A stretch of DNA of 33,942 nucleotides. Origin: an uncultured Bacilli bacterium. Its GTDB lineage: Bacteria > Bacillota_I > Bacilli_A > RF39 > UBA660. The position numbers were made by a program, and so were the translations under genes. The DNA lies in assembly GCA_934153655.1 (NCBI GenBank), contig CAKPFH010000008.1, positions 1 through 33,942 of the forward strand, written 5' to 3'. The notes under the pieces were generated by a model. It ran no database searches. It was not told where the DNA came from and was given only the letters and a program-made list of their open reading frames with translations. Every line of letters starts with the position of its first letter. The stretch's first letter is position 1. Positions 1 through 7,864 of the stretch are shown here, in pieces.

Positions 1-82
1 TTGCTATAAGCAATTTTCTTTATTTTAAAAATACTATTTATAAATTTTACTTTTGATAAAAAAATTAAGTCAAAAAAAAGTT

Positions 83-101
83 AAAAAAATTTTTCAAATT
101 T
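83..101 (-). terminator. weak terminator after the beta-lactamase-fold gene
   Basis: About 18 bases past the stop codon at 120, the minus strand has AAATTT, a GAA loop, AAATTT and then a T run. The stem is all A/T and short, so it is a weak intrinsic terminator. The rest of 1-119 holds no ORF that I can support. Confidence 0.35.
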
Positions 102-119
102 ACATATATTTGACACGTT

Positions 120-1547
120 TTAAAGCTTTTTAGTTATTTCTTTTGTTGGAATTTTTTCTTTGCATAATTTATAAAAGTCCTCTAACATTTTATATTGAAT
201 AGCAAGTTTTAAACAAGGATGAACTAAATACTCATCTCTTTGCCAAGCAAATTTACTAGCATTTGGAATAATACTTCCATCTACTTCTAATTCTTTTATA
301 TCTTTGCCAGATGTATTTCTAATAATTCTATTATGAACTCTATTGGTTCCTAGAAAGAAATATATTTCATTTAAAGGATCAATTGTTAACTCACCACCGG
401 TAAAACCAGCTGATGCAAAACTTTTGCCTGACATGGCATGAAATAGTTCTGAATCTTTTAAATTAGGATGTTTTGAATAACATAAATAGCCTAAGTATTG
501 AACATATTTTTCAGATTCATTTACTATTACTTTTTTACCAGTTCTATTAACAGCTAAACTATCTAGATAATTCATTGGTAAAACTTGTTTATTTATTAAT
601 CCTTTAGCAAATAAAGACATGTCTTTAGCTGTTGAAAACAAGCCAGCATGACCTGGCATACCATCCGGAAGTAAAACTCTAGCTTTCTTATCATGAGGTA
701 AACCTTTAACCCCTGTTGTATCTCTTATAAAACCATCATTTGTTATAATACCACCTAAAATAGTAGAAGCTACTCTATCTAATTTATACTTAGTTTGATA
801 ATTAGTATCTTGCATTAATAAAGGACTTAATATTTCTTGATCTAAAAAATCATAAAAAGGCATACCAGAAGCATTTTCTATTACATATTTTAAAACAATT
901 GCTCCCATATCAGTATAAGGGTTTTTAAAAGGTTCAAGAGAAGAAACTTCTATATTATTTAAAATATCTTTAGCTTCCATAAAAGACACATCATCTAATC
1001 TTTTACTTGTTTTAAGAGGTACTTTAAAACTTAATAAATCATAAATAGAAACATCATTTAAATTTTTAAAATTACTTGCATATTTTACTATTTTATCATC
1101 TAAATTAATTATACCTTTAGATACTAATAAAAGAATACTAACACTTGTAAAAAGTTTAGTAATAGATGCTAGATCAAAAATTGTATCATAAGTCATTTCT
1201 TTAACACTTGGAATAATCTTTCCATTTTTAAAGACTACTTCTTCTCTATTACCTATTACTAAAGTTTCTCTATAATTATTAGTTCCATAGGTAATAACTG
1301 CTCCAGGCGTCATTTTATCTTCATAAATAAATTTTTTTATTTTTTCTCTTAAACCAGACTCTTCAAATAACTTATTTCTTAACTCTTCTAAAGAATAATC
1401 AGGATACTTTTTAAGTAATAAAACAACTGGTTTTAATAAAACATAATAATCATCTTTCTTATATAAATTTCTTTGTTCTAAACTCATATTAATATTAGAA
1501 TTTAAATACATTTTATTAACATAATCATCTAAAAACTTATCTAACAT
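120..1547 (-). CDS. serine hydrolase of the beta-lactamase / class C fold, cytosolic
   Basis: A 475-aa protein with the penicillin-recognising serine hydrolase fold. It has an SxxK motif (SITK, Ser128/Lys131), a YTD at about 211 where family members often have YxN, and a GHAGLFST segment near 299-306 taking the place of the KTG strand, as in esterase-like members. No signal peptide is seen; the first ~75 residues are a helical, charged extension, so the enzyme should be cytosolic. A longer reading frame begins at TTG 1562, but ATG 1547 has GAGGAG seven bases upstream, so I use 1547. The gene overlaps the last 11 bases of the upstream C26 amidotransferase gene and is translationally coupled to it. 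The substrate is unknown. Esterase, amidase or a muropeptide-directed hydrolase are all possible; resistance is not implied. Confidence 0.85.
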   Translation of the reverse strand: MLDKFLDDYVNKMYLNSNINMSLEQRNLYKKDDYYVLLKPVVLLLKKYPDYSLEELRNKLFEESGLREKIKKFIYEDKMTPGAVITYGTNNYRETLVIGNREEVVFKNGKIIPSVKEMTYDTIFDLASITKLFTSVSILLLVSKGIINLDDKIVKYASNFKNLNDVSIYDLLSFKVPLKTSKRLDDVSFMEAKDILNNIEVSSLEPFKNPYTDMGAIVLKYVIENASGMPFYDFLDQEILSPLLMQDTNYQTKYKLDRVASTILGGIITNDGFIRDTTGVKGLPHDKKARVLLPDGMPGHAGLFSTAKDMSLFAKGLINKQVLPMNYLDSLAVNRTGKKVIVNESEKYVQYLGYLCYSKHPNLKDSELFHAMSGKSFASAGFTGGELTIDPLNEIYFFLGTNRVHNRIIRNTSGKDIKELEVDGSIIPNASKFAWQRDEYLVHPCLKLAIQYKMLEDFYKLCKEKIPTKEITKKL

Positions 1548-2214
1548 TTTGACACTCCTCAATAAATCTTTTAAAAATTAATCTAGCATTTTCATCATAA
1601 AAATACATATCTTCAGGATGAAATTGTACTCCTAAAATAAATCTTTTCCCAGGATAATAAATACTTTCTATTATCTTATCTTTAGATTTAGCACATACTT
1701 TAAAATTATTTAATTTTAAAATAGCTAGTCGATGTCTTGAATTAACTTTTATTTTTTCTTTATTTAAAATATTACTTAATAAAGTATCTTTAAATATATC
1801 TATTTCATGAACATATTTATTATTATCTAAATGTTTATCTATTTTTATTAAAATTGATTTTTCATGATTATCAGCATGATTTAATAATTGCATACCAAGA
1901 CAAATTCCTAAAGCTGGTATATCATTTTCTATTACATATTTAGCAATATATTTATCAGTTGGATAAAACTTTGATCCTCCTTGAAATATTATCCCATCAC
2001 AAAAACTTAAAACTTTATCTAAATTAGTTTTAGTTTCTTCATCTAATTTGTTTTCTATATGTTTATCTAATTCATATATTCTTTTATCAGTTGATAAAAT
2101 AGCAAGAGGTATTCCTCCACTTTTAATAACTGCTCTTCTTAAATTATCTGAAACATAATCATACTTTTCTTTTTTATTATCACTAGGTCTTGCAACTATT
2201 CCAATAATTGGCAT
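1537..2214 (-). CDS. class I glutamine amidotransferase, gamma-glutamyl hydrolase (peptidase C26) family
   Basis: This 225-aa protein is a full-length peptidase C26 / PuuD-like enzyme. It has the N-terminal PIIGIVARP strand, FQGG at 77-80, the nucleophile elbow GICLGMQ with Cys105, and VQFHPE with His199 and Glu201, completing a Cys-His-Glu triad. Family members hydrolyse gamma-glutamyl bonds, for example in gamma-glutamyl-GABA or folate polyglutamates. The usual GICRG is GICLG here and the VNSxHHQ segment reads VNSRHRLAI, so the specificity may differ. It is first in a two-gene operon with the serine hydrolase. A role in recycling gamma-D-glutamyl peptides from the wall is conceivable but is only inference from the pairing. 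Confidence 0.85.
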   Translation of the reverse strand: MPIIGIVARPSDNKKEKYDYVSDNLRRAVIKSGGIPLAILSTDKRIYELDKHIENKLDEETKTNLDKVLSFCDGIIFQGGSKFYPTDKYIAKYVIENDIPALGICLGMQLLNHADNHEKSILIKIDKHLDNNKYVHEIDIFKDTLLSNILNKEKIKVNSRHRLAILKLNNFKVCAKSKDKIIESIYYPGKRFILGVQFHPEDMYFYDENARLIFKRFIEECQNVR

Positions 2215-2230
2215 CTAAATCACCAAACAT

Positions 2231-2236
2231 ATTATA
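2231..2236 (-). promoter_or_regulatory. possible -10 of the C26/hydrolase operon
   Basis: A perfect TATAAT lies 17 bases before the ATG at 2214, with no recognisable -35. The leader would be very short and the ribosome site (GGTG) is weak, so this is tentative. The remaining bases between 2215 and 2397 hold nothing I can name. Confidence 0.3.
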
Positions 2237-2397
2237 TAACATTTTTTATTTTTTTAGAAAGAAAATAACTAAAAGAAAGAAAAATATTTAAAAAGATGGA
2301 AAAGAAATTAGCTTTTATCAGTAAATAATAAAGGCATTTTACTAATAATATTTATTAATTCATGATAATGAAAAAATAGTACAAGAGAAAAAAGTAT

Positions 2398-2434
2398 AAA
2401 AAAATAGATAATATTTTGGAAATAAAATCTATTA
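2398..2434 (-). terminator. intrinsic terminator of tig
   Basis: Just past the tig stop, the minus strand has AATAGAT and ATCTATT as a 7-bp stem around a ~17-base loop, followed by seven T. Confidence 0.6.
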
Positions 2435-2444
2435 TTTTTTTTAA

Positions 2445-3707
2445 TTATTTATTTAATTCTTCTAGTTTAGCAAAGGCTTTTTTAACCTCGATATCATATT
2501 TAACCATGTCCATACTACCTAATTCTTTTAGGATTTCATCTTCAGTTGCATGATATTCTTCGGCCATTTTTTTAATCTCTTCCTTAGCTTCTTCATCTGA
2601 TACTTCGATCTTTAAAATTTTAACTAATTCTTCAAGAATTAAACGGTATAAAACATTTTTAAATGCTTCTTTTTCAACTTGACTTCTTAAAGCTTCTTCA
2701 GTTGAATTAGTTAATTTATAATATAAATCTAAGCTTGCTCCTTGATATTTTAATTGATCTTCAAATCTTTTAATTAAATGATTAATTTCATCTTCAACCA
2801 TTTCTTCAGGAATATCAACTTCAGTTTCTTTAGAAATTGCATCTAACATATCGTCTACAAATTTGTTTTCAATGTCAGTTTTTTTGTGAGCTTCTAAATG
2901 TTCTTTAATAGCATCTTTTAAAGTTTCAACTGAATTAACACCTTCCATTCCTAAATCTTCAAAGAATTCATCATCTAATTCACGATTTTTCTTAGTTTTA
3001 ATTTCATGAACTTTAACTTTGAATACAGCTTCTTTTCCTTTTAAATTTTCAGCATGATAATCTTCTGGAAAAACTACATTGATATATTTTTTGCTTTCTT
3101 TTTCCATACCAATTAATTGTTCTTCAAATCCTGGAATAAAAGTTTTAGAACCAATTACTAAACTTTGGTTTTGGGCTTTTCCACCTTCAAATGGAACTCC
3201 ATCAACTGATCCTTCATAGTCAATTATAACAGTATCTCCATTTTCTACAGTTCCTTCTTTAATTACTAGTTCAGCATATTGTTCTAATAAACGATCAATT
3301 TCATCTTGAATTTCATTTTCTTTTACTTCTAATTTATCTTTTTTAATTTTTAAACCTTCGTATTTTTTAATTTTAAGTTCAGGTTTAGTAATAATTGTAA
3401 AAACAAATTCAACTTCTTTTTCACTTACACCTTTTAAATCTACTTTAGGTTCAACAACTGGTACTAATTTAGAATCAGTTATAGCTTTTAAATAAGCAGG
3501 TTGTAATACTTTATCAGCAGCATCCATAAATAAAGATTCAACACCATAATGTTTAACAAATACATCATATGGAGCTTTACCTGGACGGAAACCATCAATC
3601 TTCGCTTTTTTATTATTTTCAAGATAAGCTTCTTCCAAAGCTTTTTTCCATTCTTCACCTTCTATTTTTATTGTTATTTCATGTTTATAATTTTTATTTT
3701 TTTCCAT
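2445..3707 (-). CDS. tig: trigger factor, ribosome-associated chaperone and prolyl isomerase
   Basis: Trigger factor binds the ribosomal exit tunnel at protein uL23 and shields nascent chains. All three domains are visible in 420 aa, the normal length. The N-terminal ribosome-binding domain has the signature GFRPGKAP at 39-46. The FKBP-type PPIase domain runs about 155-240 (DYEGSVDG, FIPGFEEQLIGM). The C-terminal helical chaperone arms run from about 245 to 420. The start is certain: GGAGG lies five bases before the ATG. It has its own promoter directly after the smc stop and its own terminator, so it is probably monocistronic. Confidence 0.98.
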   Translation of the reverse strand: MEKNKNYKHEITIKIEGEEWKKALEEAYLENNKKAKIDGFRPGKAPYDVFVKHYGVESLFMDAADKVLQPAYLKAITDSKLVPVVEPKVDLKGVSEKEVEFVFTIITKPELKIKKYEGLKIKKDKLEVKENEIQDEIDRLLEQYAELVIKEGTVENGDTVIIDYEGSVDGVPFEGGKAQNQSLVIGSKTFIPGFEEQLIGMEKESKKYINVVFPEDYHAENLKGKEAVFKVKVHEIKTKKNRELDDEFFEDLGMEGVNSVETLKDAIKEHLEAHKKTDIENKFVDDMLDAISKETEVDIPEEMVEDEINHLIKRFEDQLKYQGASLDLYYKLTNSTEEALRSQVEKEAFKNVLYRLILEELVKILKIEVSDEEAKEEIKKMAEEYHATEDEILKELGSMDMVKYDIEVKKAFAKLEELNK

Positions 3708-3726
3708 AATTCCTCCAACAGGTGTT

Positions 3727-3755
3727 ATTATAACTTATTTCTTTTAAGTTGTAAA
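3727..3755 (-). promoter_or_regulatory. sigma-A-type promoter of tig
   Basis: On the minus strand, TTTACA (3755-3750) is followed after exactly 17 bases by a perfect TATAAT (3732-3727). The predicted start near 3720 is just upstream of the GGAGG ribosome site. The -35 lies six bases past the smc stop codon. Confidence 0.75.
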
Positions 3756-3760
3756 CCCTT

Positions 3761-6691
3761 TTAATCAATCTTATTATCTTCTAATTTTACACTTACAATT
3801 TTAGATACACCAGATTCTTGCATTGTAATACCATATAAAGTTTTAGCATATTCCATAGTTCTTTTTTTATGAGTAATTAATAAAAACTGAGTTTTATTTT
3901 TATAAGAATGCAAATACGATCCAAAGTTATCAACATTAGCTTCATCTAAAGCTGCTTCAACCTCATCAAAGATACAAAATGGTACCATTCTAATATTTAA
4001 AATAGCAAATAATAAACTAATAGCTGTTAAAGTTTTTTCACCTCCTGATAAAAGAGTAATTGTTTTTAATTTCTTACCAGGTGGACATGCTATAATATCA
4101 ACTCCTGTTTCCATTAAATTAGTTGGATCTGTTAGTTTTAAAGAGGCATCTCCTCCTTTAAATAATTCTCTAAAGACTTTTTTAAATTCAATTTCTAATT
4201 CTTTAAAAGTCGTTAAAAAATCACTTTGCATAACATCATCCATCTCACTTATTAAAGAATAAAGCATCTCTTTTGCATGACATAAATCATTTTTTTCATT
4301 AGTTAAGAAATCATATCTTTCTTTAACTGCTTTATATTCTTCAATACTATCTAAGTTAACATTACCAATATTTTTTAATTTATTTTTTAAATCTAATACT
4401 TCTTCTTTAGCTAAATCTAAATCTTTATCTAAATAATATTTTTCCTTAGCTCCTTCATAAGTTAAATTATAATCTTGATTTAAAGTATTTAAATTATTAT
4501 CTAATTTATTTTCTAATTTATTAATTAATATTTCTAAATCATGAACTTCTTTTTCTTTAGTTTTTAATAATAAATTATTTTCTTTAAGAAGACCTTCTTT
4601 TTCTAAAATATTAGTTTGAATATTATCATATTCTTTAATAAATTCATTTTTATCTTTTAATAATAAATCATATTTTAAAGATAAATCATAGTATTCTTGA
4701 TTTAATTTTAATAATTCTTGATCAAATGTTTTAGAATCATATGAATCTAATTCTATTTTTAAATTACTAAGTTCTTCTTTATTATTACTAAGTCTTTCTT
4801 GTAAAGCTTTTAATTCATCTGTTAATAGTAATAAATTTCTTTTCTTTAAATATAAGTTATTTTCTAATACTTCTTTTTCTTTTAAATTATTATTTATATT
4901 TTCTCTTAAAGTAAGAATAGTATTTTTTAAGTTATTACTATCTAAATTTAAATCAGTTAGTTCTTGTTTAGCAAGAGCAAGTCCTCCAGTTTTTAAACTT
5001 CCTCCGGTTATACTACCTCCTACATGAAATATTTCTCCATCTAAAGTAATAATTCTATAACGGTTATTAATAACTTTACTTAAATAATTAGCATTTTCTT
5101 TAGTATCTACTACTAAAATATTACCAAATTGATTTAATATTATTTCTTTATATTTAGAATCATATTCTAAAAAATCACTTAAAACACCTAGATAACCAGT
5201 TAAATCAGTTAATTTACTTTGGGTATCCAAATCAACATACTTTCCTTTAATAGCTTCAAGTGGTAAAAAAGTAATTCGACCTAAATTATTAAGTTTTAAA
5301 TAATCTATTATTTTAGAAGCATCACTTTTCGTTTCAACTACTAAAAAGTTTTTATTACTACTAGTTGCGACTTCTAAAACTGTATTATATTTAGGATTTA
5401 TTTTAATTAAATTAATTAAAGCATCTATTGCTTTTAATTTAGAATTTTCTAGTACTCTTTTAACATTGTTATTTAAATACGAATTTTCATAGATATTATT
5501 TTTTATTATTTCAATTTTATTTAATAATCTATCATATTCATTTTCTTTTTCTTTTAAAGATAAATTATAACTAGTATTTTTCTTATTTAAATTATCTAAA
5601 TTATTAGTTAAATTAGTTATATCATTTTCTAAAGTAGTTGTATTCATGGAATTTGTCATTAAATCTTTTTCAAGTACTTTTACTTTATTTTCAAGTTCTA
5701 ATTTTTTATCAGTTAAATAATTAATTTTTTCTTGATTTTTAATATCAGTTGCATTGAATTTAATTCTTTCTTTTAAAAGTAATCTTTTACTATTAACATC
5801 TTCTTTTGTTTTTGATAAATCAAGTAATTTTTGATTAATATCTTCTTTTTGTTTATTAATATTTATAGCTTTTAATTTAAGTTCATCTATTATAGGATCA
5901 GTTGTTTTTTTGGTTAAAGAAAGAATTATATTATTTAAATCAACTAATTTATTTTTATTAATTAAACATTCTTGATTATAATTAGTTATTTCAGCTACTA
6001 ATAAACCTACTTCAATGTTTTCTAGTTCATCTTTTAATTCTTTATATAAAGTTGCTTTCTTACTTTGTTCTTCTAAAGGTTTAACTCTTACCTCTACTTC
6101 GGTTATAATATCGTTTACTCTATCAAGATTTAAATTAGTTTTATCAAGTTTTTTGAATGCTTCTTCTCTTCTTTTTTTATATTTTAAAATACCTGCTGCT
6201 TCTTCTATTACGAGACGTCTATCATATGGAGAATTTGATAATAATTTAGAAATATCTCCTTGACTAATAATATTAAAGGAATCTCTTCCCATACCGCTAT
6301 CTAAAAATAAATCAACTATATCTTTAAGACGACACTTTTCTCCATTTAAAAAGTATTCATTATCGCCAGTTTTATATAATCTTCTTTTAACAGAAACTGT
6401 TTTATAGGGAATATTTAAATAATTATCAGTATTATCAAAAGTTAAATTAACACTTGCTGCGTGCATTGGTTGACGATTTTTAGAACCTGAGAATATTACA
6501 TCACTCATTAAAGCATCTCCTCGAAGAGATTTAACTGATTGTTCACCAAGAACAAAACGAATAGCATCAACTATATTACTTTTTCCCGATCCATTAGGAC
6601 CAACAATACAAGTTATTTCATTATTTAAATTTAAATTTATTTTATCAGCAAATGATTTAAATCCTGATATTTCTATTTCTTTTAAGTACAT
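3761..6691 (-). CDS. smc: chromosome partition protein SMC, short-armed
   Basis: SMC is the ATPase core of the bacterial condensin, which compacts and segregates chromosomes with ScpA/ScpB. The N-terminal head carries Walker A GPNGSGKS at 31-38. It is followed by a coiled coil, a hinge at about 420-585 ending in the GGSITGGS segment, a second coiled coil, and the C-terminal head with the signature LLSGGEKTLTA and Walker B CIFDEVEAALDEAN. The protein is 976 aa against about 1,190 in Bacillus; the head and hinge look intact, so the loss is in the coiled-coil arms. The frame continues upstream to TTG 6742, but AGAAGGTG precedes ATG 6691 and the predicted transcription start lies between them, so 6691 is the start. 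The usual neighbours rnc and ftsY are absent. Confidence 0.97.
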   Translation of the reverse strand: MYLKEIEISGFKSFADKINLNLNNEITCIVGPNGSGKSNIVDAIRFVLGEQSVKSLRGDALMSDVIFSGSKNRQPMHAASVNLTFDNTDNYLNIPYKTVSVKRRLYKTGDNEYFLNGEKCRLKDIVDLFLDSGMGRDSFNIISQGDISKLLSNSPYDRRLVIEEAAGILKYKKRREEAFKKLDKTNLNLDRVNDIITEVEVRVKPLEEQSKKATLYKELKDELENIEVGLLVAEITNYNQECLINKNKLVDLNNIILSLTKKTTDPIIDELKLKAININKQKEDINQKLLDLSKTKEDVNSKRLLLKERIKFNATDIKNQEKINYLTDKKLELENKVKVLEKDLMTNSMNTTTLENDITNLTNNLDNLNKKNTSYNLSLKEKENEYDRLLNKIEIIKNNIYENSYLNNNVKRVLENSKLKAIDALINLIKINPKYNTVLEVATSSNKNFLVVETKSDASKIIDYLKLNNLGRITFLPLEAIKGKYVDLDTQSKLTDLTGYLGVLSDFLEYDSKYKEIILNQFGNILVVDTKENANYLSKVINNRYRIITLDGEIFHVGGSITGGSLKTGGLALAKQELTDLNLDSNNLKNTILTLRENINNNLKEKEVLENNLYLKKRNLLLLTDELKALQERLSNNKEELSNLKIELDSYDSKTFDQELLKLNQEYYDLSLKYDLLLKDKNEFIKEYDNIQTNILEKEGLLKENNLLLKTKEKEVHDLEILINKLENKLDNNLNTLNQDYNLTYEGAKEKYYLDKDLDLAKEEVLDLKNKLKNIGNVNLDSIEEYKAVKERYDFLTNEKNDLCHAKEMLYSLISEMDDVMQSDFLTTFKELEIEFKKVFRELFKGGDASLKLTDPTNLMETGVDIIACPPGKKLKTITLLSGGEKTLTAISLLFAILNIRMVPFCIFDEVEAALDEANVDNFGSYLHSYKNKTQFLLITHKKRTMEYAKTLYGITMQESGVSKIVSVKLEDNKID

Positions 6692-6713
6692 ACAACACCT
6701 TCTAACATAGTTA

Positions 6714-6742
6714 AGTATAACAAAAAGAACCTTGTTTGACAA
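6714..6742 (-). promoter_or_regulatory. promoter of smc, overlapping the upstream terminator
   Basis: On the minus strand TTGTCA (6742-6737), a 17-base spacer and TATACT (6719-6714). The -35 lies inside the terminator hairpin of the pilin-like gene. Transcription would start near 6707, just before the AGAAGGTG ribosome site. Confidence 0.65.
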
Positions 6743-6745
6743 GGT
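6722..6745 (-). terminator. terminator of the pilin-like gene
   Basis: ACCTTG, a five-base loop and CAAGGT begin one base after the stop codon on the minus strand and are followed by TCTTTTT. This is a compact stem with GC pairs. Confidence 0.65.
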
Positions 6746-7864
6746 CTAACTGCCAACATAAATTGTTTGGCATCTAATTTTATTAGTATCTTGAGTACAA
6801 CTTGAAGTATTAGTATAAGCTCCCCAAGTAGAACAACCAGTTCTTGATTTAGTAACCTTTTTATAAGTTGTTTTTCTACTGCAGGTACCTGTTCCCGTGC
6901 TTTTATTTACATCTCCACCACTATGATATTTACAATATTTATAGCAGCCACCATAACCATATACAGTTGAATTACAATCTACATAAACAACTCTTGTTTG
7001 GCCTTCTTGCATACACGAACAAGTACCACTATAACTATAAGATGCTGTACAGGTAATAACATAATTCCATAATTTAGCATTAGCATTACTTTCAGACTGA
7101 GCAGTACAAGATGATACTCCGTTTTCAGTTTTAGTATTACCCCAAACCGCTTTAGTACAAACAGATTGTTGTCCTTGACTTCTCACATTAACTGAACAAG
7201 TACCACTATTACCTAAGGTATTATAAACTCGGTAAGTCTTAGAACTTTTTAAATTAGTATCTCCGGTTGGATTATCACTTTTACAAGCTGCTCCTCCATT
7301 AGAATTACAAGTAACAGTGGTTGTAATACCAGAAGTTGAATTATTATTACTAATTGTAACACTACAACTTGGATTTATATCAAGAGTAGGATTATATTCA
7401 ATCTTTAAATAACTTAAGTAATTATTTTTATTTAATAAAAGAATTTCTCCTGTTGTTGAAACATAGTTTAAATAATCTTTTATACCACTTGAAATACTAT
7501 TATCATTTTTTAAATTAGCAAGTTTATCTGTTTTTAAATAAACTATTTCATCTTTATTACTATCAAAGTTTAAAAGATTTAAAACATCATAACAAGTTTC
7601 AGAGTTTACTAAATCTGAACACTTAATTTTTTTATAACCAGTACTTGTATTTCTAATACTTGAAAAATTAGCATCTTTTACAATTATTCTTTTTAAATAA
7701 AACAAATCATATGTTGTATCTAAATCATTATAATAAGCTAAATCATTATATTTACCAAGAAGTGGAACAGCACTTGTATATAAAAGAGTAAAAATAATTA
7801 AAGTAAATATAGTTACTACTAAAGTTTCTAATAATACAAAACCTTTTTTATTCAGATATTTCAT
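6746..7864 (-). CDS. type IV pilin-like (prepilin) protein with a Cys-rich C-terminal region
   Basis: This 372-aa protein starts with a short basic leader and the class III signal KKG|FVLLETLVV, with Glu at +5 of the mature protein, followed by a ~20-residue hydrophobic helix. That is the site cut and methylated by prepilin peptidase PilD/ComC in type IV pilins and pseudopilins. Residues 50-165 are ordinary and polar. From about 165 on the chain is rich in Ser, Thr, Gly, Asn and Cys; I count 18 Cys overall, 16 of them in this part, which suggests a disulfide-knitted surface domain. Its first 17 bases overlap the upstream membrane-protein gene. The ribosome site (AAGGGGG) is about 13 bases from the ATG, longer than usual. 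No pilus ATPase, platform protein or prepilin peptidase is in the window. The function is unknown. Confidence 0.75.
   Translation of the reverse strand: MKYLNKKGFVLLETLVVTIFTLIIFTLLYTSAVPLLGKYNDLAYYNDLDTTYDLFYLKRIIVKDANFSSIRNTSTGYKKIKCSDLVNSETCYDVLNLLNFDSNKDEIVYLKTDKLANLKNDNSISSGIKDYLNYVSTTGEILLLNKNNYLSYLKIEYNPTLDINPSCSVTISNNNSTSGITTTVTCNSNGGAACKSDNPTGDTNLKSSKTYRVYNTLGNSGTCSVNVRSQGQQSVCTKAVWGNTKTENGVSSCTAQSESNANAKLWNYVITCTASYSYSGTCSCMQEGQTRVVYVDCNSTVYGYGGCYKYCKYHSGGDVNKSTGTGTCSRKTTYKKVTKSRTGCSTWGAYTNTSSCTQDTNKIRCQTIYVGS

Noticed and set aside
1..13. TTGC-TATAA-GCAA inverted repeat at the window edge
   Set aside because: It may be the end of a terminator for a gene outside the window, but a 4-bp stem cannot be judged with the left part missing.
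2311..2335. imperfect hairpin between the C26 gene and tig
   Set aside because: Short A/T-rich stem with a mismatch and no T run; expected by chance in such sequence.
6015..6263. 82-codon plus-strand ORF opposite smc
   Set aside because: It lies fully antisense to a well-supported smc coding region, has no ribosome site and a low-complexity product.
6692..6742. TTG-initiated N-terminal extension of smc
   Set aside because: It lies upstream of the predicted transcript start and overlaps the terminator; ATG 6691 has the ribosome site and the family N-terminus.
6868..7056. 62-codon plus-strand ORF opposite the pilin-like gene
   Set aside because: Tyr/His-rich shadow frame of the Cys-rich coding region, with no ribosome site.
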